Made by a program: the position numbers and the translations under genes
Part shown: piece by piece, positions 52,521 through 61,222 of the stretch
Layout: each line of letters begins with the position of its first letter
Position numbering within the stretch: the first letter of the stretch is position 1
Notes under the pieces: generated by a model
The model's database searches: none
Told to the model about the DNA's origin: nothing
The model's input: only the letters and a program-made list of their open reading frames with translations
From: Paenibacillus puerhi
GTDB lineage: Bacteria; Bacillota; Bacilli; Paenibacillales; NBRC-103111
Direction: 5' to 3'
NCBI RefSeq assembly: GCF_009846885.1
Contig: NZ_WUWM01000005.1
Coordinates: forward strand, 186,001-250,000
Length of the DNA: 64,000 nt

Positions 52521-53669
52521 ATGATCCAGCAAAATCGATTGGTCGCTGAATTTTTGGAGCTAGTCCAGATCGACAGCGAGACGAGACACGAGCAGGAAAT
52601 CAGCAAGGTGCTGAAGCAGAAGTTCACTTCCTACGGGTTAACGGCCGTCGAGGATGACTCGGCAGCGCAGACGGGGCATGGTTCGAATAATTTGTTCTTT
52701 ACTCTGCCGGCTACAGCGGGCCTGGAGAACAAGGCGCCTAAGCTATTCTTCACCTCGCATATGGATACGGTCACCCCGGGTAAGGGGATCAAGCCTCAGA
52801 TTGGGGAAGACGGCTATATCCGCAGTGACGGGACGACGATCCTCGGCAGCGACGACAAGGCGGGACTTGCGGCTATGCTGGAAGCGATCCGGGTGCTGAA
52901 GGAGACGGGGACGGAGCATGGACAGATTCAGTTTGCCATAACGGCTGGCGAAGAGGCCGGACTGAAGGGCTCGCGCGCTATGGACCCAAGCAAGCTGGAT
53001 GCGGACTTCGGCTACGCGCTGGATTCAAACGGCAAAATCGGTGATATTGCCGTAGCGGCGCCGACGCAAGCCAAAATCCATATTACGTTCTGGGGACGCT
53101 CGGCGCATGCAGGCGTGAATCCGGAGGACGGCGTCAGCGCGATCACGGTTGCGAGCAAGGCCATCTCCAGGATGAAGCTCGGGCGTATCGATAAGGAAAC
53201 GACGGCCAACATCGGCCGGTTCGAAGGCGGAGTCGAAGGCGCGACCAACATTGTAGTCGAACGCGTGAGGCTGGAAGCGGAAGCCCGCAGCCTGACGCAG
53301 AAGCGGATGGATGAGCAAGTGGAAAGTATGCGCGAGGCCTGCCAAAGCGTTGCCGACGAAATGGGCGCCAAGCTGGAATTCCACAGCGAGGTTATTTATC
53401 CGGCTTACCTATACGATGAGTCGGCTCCCGTCGTCAAGCTGGCTATGACGGCATTGTCGGCCATCGGCTGCACGCCGCGGACTTTCCATTCGGGCGGGGG
53501 AAGCGATGCGAATATTTTCAACGGCTTCGGCGTACCGACGGTGAACCTGGCTGTCGGGTATCTGGATATTCATACGACAAAGGAACGGATCGCCATTTCC
53601 GATCTGGTGAAAACGGCGGAGGCTGTCGTAGCGATTGTAAAGCAGGTGGCGGCAGAGGCAGGAAAGTAG
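52521..53669 (+). CDS. yqjE: PepT-like M20 metallopeptidase
   Basis: This 382-residue peptidase has the M20 zinc-site order: FFTSHMDTVTPG (His and Asp), ILGSDDKAGLAAMLEA (bridging Asp), AITAGEEAGLKGSRA (catalytic Glu and ligand) and a late His in FHSGGGSDANIF. The dimerisation lid spans about residues 180-290. It corresponds to B. subtilis YqjE, a tripeptidase T-like protein near bkd. ATG 52521 follows CTAGGAGGAAG. Confidence 0.92.
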   Translation: MIQQNRLVAEFLELVQIDSETRHEQEISKVLKQKFTSYGLTAVEDDSAAQTGHGSNNLFFTLPATAGLENKAPKLFFTSHMDTVTPGKGIKPQIGEDGYIRSDGTTILGSDDKAGLAAMLEAIRVLKETGTEHGQIQFAITAGEEAGLKGSRAMDPSKLDADFGYALDSNGKIGDIAVAAPTQAKIHITFWGRSAHAGVNPEDGVSAITVASKAISRMKLGRIDKETTANIGRFEGGVEGATNIVVERVRLEAEARSLTQKRMDEQVESMREACQSVADEMGAKLEFHSEVIYPAYLYDESAPVVKLAMTALSAIGCTPRTFHSGGGSDANIFNGFGVPTVNLAVGYLDIHTTKERIAISDLVKTAEAVVAIVKQVAAEAGK

Positions 53670-53757
53670 GTCAACTTTGCCGGTGACGGATAATTCGGGC
53701 TTGGTTTGCATACCAGTAAGGGTAGGCGACTAAGCTCGGTGTAACAATAATGGATGG

Positions 53758-53791
53758 ATCGCCGCATACTTGGATATGAGGCGATTTTTTT
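53758..53791 (+). terminator. Terminator after yqjE
   Basis: ATCGCCGCATA ... TATGAGGCGAT followed by TTTTTTTA. Confidence 0.85.
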
Positions 53792-53824
53792 ATTAGCTTG
53801 AATCTGGCGCATGGGGGGAGTGCG

Positions 53825-55078
53825 GTGGGAATCCATTGGGACTGGGGCATCGTGTTGGAGGCGGGCGAAATCCAGGGAAGCCTGCAGCGCGTGCTTGTCC
53901 AGCTGATGGATGCCGCGTATGCTCTGGGTCCGGCCTATGCCATGCATGACCTTACGTGCTTTCCGCAGCTGGCCCCAAAGGATTATGTGCTGCTGAACAC
54001 GACGGCCGTCCGGCTGCGCCTCGGGACGGGCGGACTGCATTTCGTCCAGGCTGTCCTGCCGGGAGGGCGGCCCCTTGAGCAGGTATCCGCCGGGCATGAA
54101 GCTCTGAACACGAAACCCGCCGAGAACCCTGCCCCCTCCCCAGCCGAGTCGGTCCGAAAGTACCATGATGCCTCTCCTCACGATAGCGGCCACATCATGA
54201 AGCTGCGATATACCGCAGCTCAAAGGGCCGTTCTGGCCGTAGAGGAGCCGAGCAGCCCTCATCACGGCACGATGCTCGAGGCCGCTTCCCTCGCCGGTAC
54301 CCCGGTCCTGATCGGCGAGCTGCACAGCATGCTGCCGGCGGCGGCTGCCTGGCTGCGGCACCTGCAGCAGCACGGCAACAAGCCGGAACAGGCCCCTGTC
54401 CGGCTAGTGTACGTAATGAGCGACGGAGGCGCCCTGCCGCTCGACATCAGCAGCCATGCCGCCCGGCTCCGGGAGCTGGGCTGGCTGGAGGGCACCGTCA
54501 CGTATGGCCACGCATACGGCGGCGATCTGGAAGCGGTGAACAAGTACACCGCTTTGCTGGCGGCCCGGCATGTGCTGGGGGCCGGGATGATTATCGCCGC
54601 GATGGGCCCCGGCATCGTGGGCACGGGCACGCCCTATGGCTTCAGCGGCATGGAGACCGCGGAGCTGATCAATGCCGTGCACGCGCTGGGCGGCGTGCCG
54701 GTGGTTCTGCCGCGGGTCGGCTTTGCCGACGCGCGCACGCGTCACCGCGGGCTCAGCGCCCACACGCTCACCGCGCTCGGGCCCGCCGCGCTCGCTCGGG
54801 CGGTCCTCCCGCTGCCGCTGCTCGCGGATGAAGCGCAGCGTCATATGCTCCGCGGGCAGGCCGAACAGGCGGCGCTGGCACAGCGGCACGAGGTGCGCTG
54901 GCTTCCGCCGCCTTCGGCGGGCGAGATCGGGCAGGCTCTTGCGGCGTATGGCCGCCCGATCACCACGATGAACCGCGGACTGGCCGAGGAGCCCGCCTTT
55001 TTCCAAGCCGTATGTACGGCGGCTGGCTATGCCTTCGATAACTATCTGGCCCTGCGCGCAAGACCGAGCGAGGAGTAA
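53825..55078 (+). CDS. DUF3866 family protein
   Basis: This 417-residue protein matches the DUF3866 pattern: LQRVLVQLMDAAYAL, DYVLLNTTAVRLRLGTGGLHFV, the LKLRYTAAQRAVLAVEEPSS region, GAGMIIAAMGPGIVGTGTPYGFSG and TRHRGLSAHTLTALGP. Function is unknown. The start is uncertain: GTG 53825 gives a family-like N-terminus, but GGGGGGAG is only about four bases away; TTG 53798 is another option. The GC content rises strongly toward the 3' end. Its last 37 bases overlap mciZ on the other strand. Confidence 0.82.
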   Translation: MGIHWDWGIVLEAGEIQGSLQRVLVQLMDAAYALGPAYAMHDLTCFPQLAPKDYVLLNTTAVRLRLGTGGLHFVQAVLPGGRPLEQVSAGHEALNTKPAENPAPSPAESVRKYHDASPHDSGHIMKLRYTAAQRAVLAVEEPSSPHHGTMLEAASLAGTPVLIGELHSMLPAAAAWLRHLQQHGNKPEQAPVRLVYVMSDGGALPLDISSHAARLRELGWLEGTVTYGHAYGGDLEAVNKYTALLAARHVLGAGMIIAAMGPGIVGTGTPYGFSGMETAELINAVHALGGVPVVLPRVGFADARTRHRGLSAHTLTALGPAALARAVLPLPLLADEAQRHMLRGQAEQAALAQRHEVRWLPPPSAGEIGQALAAYGRPITTMNRGLAEEPAFFQAVCTAAGYAFDNYLALRARPSEE

Positions 55079-55263
55079 AGCTTGGCCCAGCGCTTCACGG
55101 ATTTCTGGCTGCGCATGCGGTTCGGTTTGATAACGTGATCGATCAAATAATCGTTCAGCTTGGTGTGGGAGCCTGCTTGCCCGGCCATCTTCTGCAAGTA
55201 ATGACGGATTTCCCAGCCTTTGCCGACTAAGCACATTTGACTATCTTTCGCATACATTTTCAT
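55042..55263 (-). CDS. mciZ: MciZ-like mother-cell inhibitor of FtsZ
   Basis: This 73-residue protein has CLVGKGWEIRHYLQKM (residues 11-26), which matches the core of B. subtilis MciZ (LVGKAWEIRAKL, from memory). MciZ caps FtsZ filaments in the mother cell during sporulation. It is longer than the 40-residue Bacillus form, with an extra basic tail (KPNRMRSQKSVKRWAKLYSS). The gene lies beside nudF as in Bacillus, and a sigma-E-like promoter precedes it. The start is ATG 55263; an internal Met is two codons in. Confidence 0.78.
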   Translation of the reverse strand: MKMYAKDSQMCLVGKGWEIRHYLQKMAGQAGSHTKLNDYLIDHVIKPNRMRSQKSVKRWAKLYSSLGLARRAR

Positions 55264-55298
55264 ATTGAATCCACCCGGCTTTCATAGTTTTATAGTAC

Positions 55299-55328
55299 AA
55301 CCTATGCAAGTGTCCCGGCGATTATGAC
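55299..55328 (-). promoter_or_regulatory. Sigma-E-like promoter of mciZ
   Basis: On the reverse strand GTCATAAT (55321-55328), 14 bases, then CATAGGTT (55299-55306). The -35 fits sigma-E well and the -10 partly. The following bases (GTACTA) also occur at the same place upstream of spoIIM. mciZ begins 36 bases downstream. Confidence 0.6.
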
Positions 55329-55416
55329 TGACTATTTTGACCCGAAGGCCGTTCTTGGGGTACTATTTTGAAGAATATACATCCTATTACCCTTGCCAGG
55401 AAGAGAGGAATCTGCC

Positions 55417-55983
55417 TTGACACCCGAACAACATAAAAAATTCGAAGAAATTACTCTGTCCACAAAGCCCATCTTTGAAGGGAAAATCATCTCCCTCCAT
55501 GTAGATACGGTCAGGCTGCCGAACGGGGAGGAAGCGACCCGGGAAATTGTCAAGCACCCTGGAGCGGTTGCGGTGCTGGCGCTGACCGTTGATAACCGGA
55601 TGATCGTCGTGGAGCAGTACCGCAAGCCGCTGGAGAAGAGCCAGATCGAAATTCCGGCCGGCAAGCTGGACGGCGGAGAGGACCCGCTGGAAGCGGCGCG
55701 GCGGGAGCTGGAGGAGGAAACCGGGTACACGGCGGGCTCCCTCCGTCATGTGGCCTCGTTCTATACATCGCCGGGCTTTGCCGACGAGCTGCTCCATCTC
55801 TATGTAGCGGAGCAGCTTGCCCCGGGAGAAGCGAGGCCGGATGAAGACGAATTCCTGGAGGCGTGGGGAATTACGCTGGACGAGGCCAAGGCGCTGATCC
55901 GGGATCAGCGCATCAGCGATGCGAAGACGATCCTGGCGGTATATGCCTGGAACCTGTATCAAGTGACGGGAGCCTTTGAGTAA
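55417..55983 (+). CDS. nudF: ADP-ribose pyrophosphatase (Nudix)
   Basis: This 188-residue Nudix hydrolase splits ADP-ribose into AMP and ribose-5-phosphate. The Nudix box is GKLDGGEDPLEAARRELEEE then TGY (GX5EX7REUXEEXGU pattern). The N-terminal domain carries FEGKIISLHVDTVRLPNG, typical of the ADPRase dimer. The start is TTG 55417 with GAGAGGA upstream. Confidence 0.93.
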   Translation: MTPEQHKKFEEITLSTKPIFEGKIISLHVDTVRLPNGEEATREIVKHPGAVAVLALTVDNRMIVVEQYRKPLEKSQIEIPAGKLDGGEDPLEAARRELEEETGYTAGSLRHVASFYTSPGFADELLHLYVAEQLAPGEARPDEDEFLEAWGITLDEAKALIRDQRISDAKTILAVYAWNLYQVTGAFE

Positions 55984-55984
55984 G

Positions 55985-57169
55985 ATGAAGCTTTCCTCCT
56001 ATTATGCCGACCTGCATATCCATATCGGACGGACGGAAGCGGGAGAAGCGGTGAAGATCAGCGCCGCCAATAATCTGACCTTTTTCAATATAGCGAAGGA
56101 AGCTTCGCAGCGGAAAGGAATGGACATCGTCGGCATTATCGACTGCCATTCGCCCGGGGTACAGACGGAGATGCTTCATTACCTGGATACAGGCGACATG
56201 AAGGAGCTGGCGGGCGGCGGCATCCGGTATCACCAGACGACGGTGCTGCTCGGCTGCGAGCTGGAGGTGCGCGATCCCGGCATGCGTCCGGCTCACCTCC
56301 TCGCCTACTTGCCGGCCATCGAGGACATGCGCTCATTTACCGAATGGCTGCGCCGGCACATGAAAAATGTCCAGCTCAGCTCCCAGCGCCTCTACGTTCC
56401 GGCCAGAGAGCTTCAGCAGGAGGTTATCGGACGAGGCGGTCTGCTCATACCGGCACATATATTCACTCCCCACAAAAGTATTTATGGCAGCAGCTGTACC
56501 CGCATGTCTGAGCTGCTGGATCCTGAAGGCATCGCAGCCGTCGAGCTGGGTCTTAGCGCGGATTCAACGATGGCGGGCTATATTTCGGAGCTTGAACGCT
56601 ACACGTTTCTCACCAACTCCGATGCCCATTCGCTGCCCAAGATCGGCAGAGAGTACAATAAGCTCCAGCTGGCTGAACCGACGTTCGAAGAATTCCGGCG
56701 CTCGCTGACGGGCGAGGGAGACCGGCAAGTGCTGGCCAACTATGGATTGAATCCCCGTCTGGGGAAATATCACCGAACCTACTGTGCGGCATGCGAGTCT
56801 ATCCTGGACGAGCAGGACGCCTCGGTCGTGGAACGTTGCCTGTACTGCGGCAGTACCAAGATTGTCCGGGGCGTGATGGACCGCATCCTCTCGATCTCCG
56901 ATCGCGAGCAGCCCATAGTGCCGGCGAACAGGCCGCCCTATAGGTATCAGGTGCCGCTGGAGTTTATCCCCGGGCTTGGCCCCAAGCTGTTGAACCGGCT
57001 GCTGGAGCGTTTCGGCACGGAAATGGATCTGCTCCACCGCGCCTCTTACGAGGAGCTTGCGGAGACGGCGGGCGAGCGGATTGCCGGTTATCTGCTGGCT
57101 GCGCGCCAGGGTACCCTGGAGCTGCAGACCGGCGGGGGAGGCAAGTACGGCAAGGTCGAGCAAGGATAG
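55985..57169 (+). CDS. Endonuclease Q family protein (PHP domain, Zn ribbon, helix-hairpin-helix)
   Basis: This 394-residue protein has a PHP metal site (YADLHIHIGRTEAG; VGIIDCHSPGV; PAHIFTPHKSIYG; LTNSDAHSLPK), a zinc ribbon (CAACESI ... CLYCGS) and a C-terminal helix-hairpin-helix (FIPGLGPKLLNRLLERFG). This is the EndoQ layout; EndoQ nicks DNA 5' to uracil, hypoxanthine, xanthine and abasic sites. ATG 55985 is nearly fused to the nudF stop; a TTG at 55976 is possible. Cotranscription with nudF is likely. Confidence 0.85.
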   Translation: MKLSSYYADLHIHIGRTEAGEAVKISAANNLTFFNIAKEASQRKGMDIVGIIDCHSPGVQTEMLHYLDTGDMKELAGGGIRYHQTTVLLGCELEVRDPGMRPAHLLAYLPAIEDMRSFTEWLRRHMKNVQLSSQRLYVPARELQQEVIGRGGLLIPAHIFTPHKSIYGSSCTRMSELLDPEGIAAVELGLSADSTMAGYISELERYTFLTNSDAHSLPKIGREYNKLQLAEPTFEEFRRSLTGEGDRQVLANYGLNPRLGKYHRTYCAACESILDEQDASVVERCLYCGSTKIVRGVMDRILSISDREQPIVPANRPPYRYQVPLEFIPGLGPKLLNRLLERFGTEMDLLHRASYEELAETAGERIAGYLLAARQGTLELQTGGGGKYGKVEQG

Positions 57170-57200
57170 GAACGAGCGTGGTCTAACTTCCCTCTTGGAC

Positions 57201-57215
57201 GCATAGGTTGTACTA
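57201..57215 (+). promoter_or_regulatory. Sporulation promoter element upstream of spoIIM
   Basis: GCATAGGTTGTACTA is identical to the 15 bases at the mciZ promoter (reverse strand 55293-55307). It contains the -10-like CATAGGTT. GTCTAACT, 13 bases upstream (57181-57188), is a partial sigma-E -35. spoIIM is sigma-E dependent in B. subtilis. Confidence 0.55.
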
Positions 57216-57239
57216 ACCGGACAAGGGGGGCTTGACCGC

Positions 57240-57887
57240 ATGCCGCGAAACCGATCGCTAGAGCAGTATTGGAAGGAACATTTGTCGCTGTATATTTTCA
57301 TCGGAGTCATTTTCGTAACCGGGGTCATCTTCGGCGCGGTGATGGTGAGTGCCTTGTCGCTGGAGCAGAAGCAGGAGATGACCCGCTACCTGAGCAACTT
57401 CTTCTCGATCGTTAATCAAGGGGAGCTTAACGGCGATGCGACGGCTTCTTTTCGCGACACGCTGGCCCTCCATATGAAATGGGTGCTTATTATATGGCTG
57501 CTCGGGATGTCCGTCATCGGGCTTCCGTTCATCCTGATTCTTGATTTTCTCAAGGGCGTCCTGGTCGGTTTTACCGTCGGATACATGGCCGGCACGCTTT
57601 CCTGGAAGGGACTGCTGTTCGCGCTGGTGTCCGTCGTTCCGCAAAATTTGATTGTGATTCCCGTAATCCTCGTATGCAGCGCCACCGCCGTCTCCTTTTC
57701 CATTCATTTGGTGAAAAACCGGTTTATTCAAAAAAGAGGCGAGCTGCTAGAGCCGCTGATTCGCTTTTCGGGGGTTACCCTTGCCTCGGGCGTGCTGCTG
57801 GTTGGCGTCGCCCTCTTCGAAGCCCATTTGTCTCCTGTGATGATGAAGTGGGTCACACCGATGCTGATCACGCTCGGAGCGGCGTAA
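57240..57887 (+). CDS. spoIIM: Stage II sporulation protein M
   Basis: This 215-residue protein has five to six membrane helices. It is a scaffold of the SpoIIDMP machine that remodels septal peptidoglycan for engulfment. Family features: LYIFIGVIFVTGVIFGAVMV, FLKGVLVGFTVGYMAGTLSWKGLLFALVSVVPQN (core block, split here) and PVILVCSATAVSFSI. ATG 57240 is preceded by AAGGGGGG. Confidence 0.94.
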   Translation: MPRNRSLEQYWKEHLSLYIFIGVIFVTGVIFGAVMVSALSLEQKQEMTRYLSNFFSIVNQGELNGDATASFRDTLALHMKWVLIIWLLGMSVIGLPFILILDFLKGVLVGFTVGYMAGTLSWKGLLFALVSVVPQNLIVIPVILVCSATAVSFSIHLVKNRFIQKRGELLEPLIRFSGVTLASGVLLVGVALFEAHLSPVMMKWVTPMLITLGAA

Positions 57888-57892
57888 AAGGT

Positions 57893-57922
57893 TTGACTTT
57901 CTTCCATTTCCTCTCCTATAAT
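57893..57922 (+). promoter_or_regulatory. Sigma-A promoter of fur
   Basis: TTGACT (57893-57898), 18 bases, TATAAT (57917-57922). Confidence 0.7.
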
Positions 57923-58004
57923 GGTACCATGACGTTACTTTTCGCGAATCCGCGCCATGAACAGGCAGCCTAAGCGGATTGATGGCAGCCGTAGGGGGAG
58001 GAGC

Positions 58005-58454
58005 ATGGAATCTCGCATTGACAAGATCAAACAACAATTGCAGTCGCAGGGTTATAAGCTTACACCCCAGCGCGAAGCAACCGTAAGAGTTCTATTGGAG
58101 AATGAAGAGGATCATCTGAGTGCCGAGGATGTCTTTATGCTGGTTAAGGATAAAGCGCCCGAGATCGGCCTTGCAACCGTATACCGGACCTTGGAACTGC
58201 TCAGCGAGCTCCACGTGGTGGAGAAGATGAACTTCGGAGACGGCGTGGCCCGTTACGATCTTCGCAATGACAGCAGCCATCACCACCACCATCATCTGAT
58301 CTGTGTGCAGTGCGGCGCGGTGGACGAGATCATGGAGGATTGGCTTGGCGAGCTGGAGGAACGGCTGGAGCGGGATTACGGCTTCCATGTGCTGGATCAC
58401 CGGCTTGACTTCCAGGGGATCTGTCACCGCTGCCAAGACAAAAACAAATCGTAA
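58005..58454 (+). CDS. fur: Ferric uptake regulator Fur
   Basis: This 149-residue repressor has a winged helix (YKLTPQREATVRVLLENEEDHLSAEDVFM across; ATVYRTLELLSELHVV) and a metal-binding dimer domain with SSHHHHHHLICVQCGAVDE and the second CxxC in CHRCQDK. Of the Fur family (Fur, Zur, PerR), position next to spoIIM/yqzK/xerD matches fur. ATG 58005 follows GGGGGAGGA. A probable target is the flavodoxin promoter at 14468. Confidence 0.93.
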   Translation: MESRIDKIKQQLQSQGYKLTPQREATVRVLLENEEDHLSAEDVFMLVKDKAPEIGLATVYRTLELLSELHVVEKMNFGDGVARYDLRNDSSHHHHHHLICVQCGAVDEIMEDWLGELEERLERDYGFHVLDHRLDFQGICHRCQDKNKS

Positions 58455-58457
58455 CTG

Positions 58458-58499
58458 AAAAAACCTTCGCTTGGCCATACGGCAAGTAGGAGGTTTTTT
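58458..58499. terminator. Terminator after fur
   Basis: AAAAAACCT and AGGTTTTTT enclose an inner stem (CTTG ... CAAG). T-runs occur on both strands. Confidence 0.85.
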
Positions 58500-58571
58500 G
58501 CATTCCTTTTCATGATTTGGCTCCAGTTAGCAAATCCTAGAAGCATCCTACTATCGGGAGGCGATTCTGAG

Positions 58572-59696
58572 ATGATCATCGGGATTCCAAAGGAAATGAA
58601 AAATAACGAAAACCGTGTCGCCTTGACGCCCGGAGGCGCGGCTATGCTGACCGCCGGCGGTCATAAGGTGCTTATCGAGAAGGGGGCCGGGGCAGGCAGC
58701 GGTTTTGCGGACGAGGAATATGTCAGCGAAGGAGCTGTTCTGCTCGAGGAGGCGCGGGAAGTCTGGGGGAATGCCGAGCTGATTATGAAGGTTAAGGAGC
58801 CGCTGGCTGAGGAATTCGCCTATTTCCGCGAAGGGCTGACCCTGTTTACTTATCTCCATCTGGCTGCCGAGCCGAAGCTGACGGAAGCGCTGGTGAGCAG
58901 CAAGATGACTTCGATAGCGTACGAGACGATCCAGCTGCCCGGCGGAGGACTGCCGCTGCTAACGCCGATGAGCGAGGTAGCCGGGCGGATGTCCGTACAG
59001 GTGGGGGCGCAGTTTCTGGAGCAGTTCTATGGGGGACGAGGCATCCTGCTCGGCGGCGTTCCGGGCGTGCCGCCGGCTGACGTCATCATTCTGGGGGGCG
59101 GCATCGTCGGCACGAATGCAGCCAAGGTGGCGCTGGGAATGGGGGCGAATGTGGTCATTATCGAGCGGAATGCCGAGCGTATCCGGTATTTGGACGATGT
59201 GTTTCAGGGCCGTCTCCGCACGCTCATGTCCAACCCCTACAATATCGCCAATGCGGTGCAGAAGGCCGATCTGCTGATCGGAGCCGTACTGATTCCCGGA
59301 GCGAAGGCGCCAAGGCTGGTTACGGAGGAGATGGTCAAAACGATGAAGCAGGGAGCGGTCATCGTGGATGTTGCCGTCGATCAGGGCGGCTCGATCGCGA
59401 CCGTAGACCGCGTGACGACCCATAGCGAGCCTATCTACGAGAAGCACGGGGTCATTCATTATGCCGTTGCCAACATGCCGGGATCGGTGCCGCGCACCTC
59501 GACGCTGGCGCTGACCAATGTGACGATTACGTATGCCTTGGAGCTGGCGGGCCGGGGCATCACCCGGGCTTTGTACAGCAACCCGCCGCTCAAGATGGGC
59601 GTGAACACGTACCAGGGTCATGTGACCCATGCAGCTGTAGCCGAAGCGCTCGGACTTCCCTATACCGGACTTGACTCGCTGCTGCCTATCAGCTGA
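58572..59696 (+). CDS. ald: Alanine dehydrogenase
   Basis: This 374-residue NAD enzyme interconverts L-alanine and pyruvate plus ammonium; in B. subtilis it is needed for normal sporulation. Blocks: [55 protein letters not shown] (NAD loop), [12 protein letters not shown] and [19 protein letters not shown] 58572 follows CGGGAGGCG; the frame extends to 58512 without a ribosome site. Confidence 0.96.
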   Translation: MIIGIPKEMKNNENRVALTPGGAAMLTAGGHKVLIEKGAGAGSGFADEEYVSEGAVLLEEAREVWGNAELIMKVKEPLAEEFAYFREGLTLFTYLHLAAEPKLTEALVSSKMTSIAYETIQLPGGGLPLLTPMSEVAGRMSVQVGAQFLEQFYGGRGILLGGVPGVPPADVIILGGGIVGTNAAKVALGMGANVVIIERNAERIRYLDDVFQGRLRTLMSNPYNIANAVQKADLLIGAVLIPGAKAPRLVTEEMVKTMKQGAVIVDVAVDQGGSIATVDRVTTHSEPIYEKHGVIHYAVANMPGSVPRTSTLALTNVTITYALELAGRGITRALYSNPPLKMGVNTYQGHVTHAAVAEALGLPYTGLDSLLPIS

Positions 59697-59837
59697 CAAC
59701 TTGTCAACATAATCGCCTGCATCGTCTCATACGCTACTCTTAGGAGCGCTGCCTGGCGCAGGAGGGACCGTATATCCTTCTGCCCGGGGGCGCCGCAATG
59801 GATCGGAAGAACGGAATCCGAGAGGAGAGATGGAGCT

Positions 59838-60080
59838 GTGATTATCCATATCCGGGCAGGCAAGTGGCTGGCACGCTTTCGTTTCGCTTTGTTGTTTGTT
59901 GTGTGCACGTACGCGCTGTATCATCTGCTGCTTGCAGCCGCTTCTTATTTGGAGCCCGTGCACCGGTACAAGGAGCCGAATGGGCGCGCGATCAAGGTAT
60001 TCAAGCACGAGTCGGCCGTCGTTTCGAATCCGCGGGGGATGGGGGAGCGGCTCAGGCTCTTTTACTGGATCGGCGAGTAG
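59838..60080 (+). CDS. yqzK: YqzK family (DUF4227) protein
   Basis: This 80-residue protein has one membrane helix (FALLFVVCTYALYHLLLAAASYL) and the family tail YKEPNGRAIKVF ... RLRLFYWIGE. It lies before xerD as in Bacillus. Function is unknown. The start is GTG 59838 behind GAGAGATGGAG. Confidence 0.85.
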   Translation: MIIHIRAGKWLARFRFALLFVVCTYALYHLLLAAASYLEPVHRYKEPNGRAIKVFKHESAVVSNPRGMGERLRLFYWIGE

Positions 60081-60200
60081 GCAGCCCGCAGATCCCCTCG
60101 CGATAATTCCCGAATCCATAGTTCGTTCGGCAGGAATCCGGCCCCTGGATGTGGAATTAAAACAAAGGCCGCTTTTGTCAGAACATAGAGGGGATTGCTC

Positions 60201-61100
60201 ATGAGAGAGGATTTGCAGGCATTCATTACATTTTTAACCGAAGAGCGCGGGCTAGCGCCCAACACGCTCGACTCGTATGAACGGGATATCCTTCAGTATC
60301 TCGATTATTTGGAGCAGTCCGGCGTCGGCGCCTGGTCCGAGACAGGCAAGGCAAGCATAACCGGCTATCTGCATAATCTCAAGCAGAAGGGCCGTGCCAG
60401 TGCGACATTAACCCGCACGGTGATCTCGATCCGCGGCTTTTATCAATTCATGGTTCGCGTGCGCCGGATCGACCATGATCCGTCGATTCATATGGAGACC
60501 CCCAAGCTTGAGAAGCGGGTTCCGCAGGTCTTGTCCGTCCAGGAGGTCGGCAAGCTGCTGGAAGCCCCCCAAGCTTCGACTCCGAACGGCTTCCGGGATA
60601 AAGTGATGCTCGAGGTGCTGTATGCTACCGGCATCCGGGTTTCGGAGCTGATCTCGCTTGACGTGGAAAGCGTGAACCCGAGCCTCGGCTTTATCCGCTG
60701 CATGGGCAAGGGGAAGGAACGCGTCGTGCCGCTCGGTCAGATCGCCTCCGGCTTCGCACAGACGTATATGGACTCGGTGCGTCCCCGCCTGTTGAAGCAG
60801 GACAAGCAGGAGGCCGCTTTGTTCGTCAGCCATCTCGGGACCCGCATGACCCGCCAAGGTTTTTGGAAAATCATGAAACGCTATGCCCGGGAAGCGGGCA
60901 TCGAGCAGGAGATCACGCCGCATACGCTGCGGCATTCGTTCGCCGCCCACCTGATCGAGAACGGAGCTGATCTTCGTTCCGTGCAGGAAATGCTGGGGCA
61001 TGCCGACATCTCCTCCACACAAATCTATACCCAGCTGACCCGCAGCAAGATGAAGGATGTGTATGACCGCTCGCATCCGCGTGCGCGCATCGAAACCTGA
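60201..61100 (+). CDS. xerD: Site-specific tyrosine recombinase XerD
   Basis: This 299-residue recombinase resolves chromosome dimers at dif with XerC. The catalytic set is visible: Arg in YATGIRVSELISLD, Lys in GKGKERVVPLG, HTLRHSFAAHLIENG (His-x-x-Arg), LGHADISSTQIYTQL (His and nucleophile Tyr). The N-terminal SAM-like domain starts LQAFITFLTEERGLAPNTL. ATG 60201 follows AGAGGGGATT. Confidence 0.95.
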   Translation: MREDLQAFITFLTEERGLAPNTLDSYERDILQYLDYLEQSGVGAWSETGKASITGYLHNLKQKGRASATLTRTVISIRGFYQFMVRVRRIDHDPSIHMETPKLEKRVPQVLSVQEVGKLLEAPQASTPNGFRDKVMLEVLYATGIRVSELISLDVESVNPSLGFIRCMGKGKERVVPLGQIASGFAQTYMDSVRPRLLKQDKQEAALFVSHLGTRMTRQGFWKIMKRYAREAGIEQEITPHTLRHSFAAHLIENGADLRSVQEMLGHADISSTQIYTQLTRSKMKDVYDRSHPRARIET

Positions 61101-61109
61101 AGCGATTCG

Positions 61110-61142
61110 CCCGTTCCCCGATTTGGAAGGAACGGGTTTCTT
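61110..61142 (+). terminator. Terminator after xerD
   Basis: CCCGTTCC and GGAACGGG followed by TTTCTTG. Confidence 0.7.
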
Positions 61143-61157
61143 GTCGGTCCGGGCGCT

Positions 61158-61186
61158 TTGCAAAAGCGGGTCGGTTTTGCGATAAT
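61158..61186 (+). promoter_or_regulatory. Sigma-A-like promoter of deoB
   Basis: TTGCAA (61158-61163), 17 bases, GATAAT (61181-61186). Confidence 0.55.
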
Positions 61187-61222
61187 AGCCATAGGCTAAA
61201 GAGAATGTAGGAGGTCCTGCCC

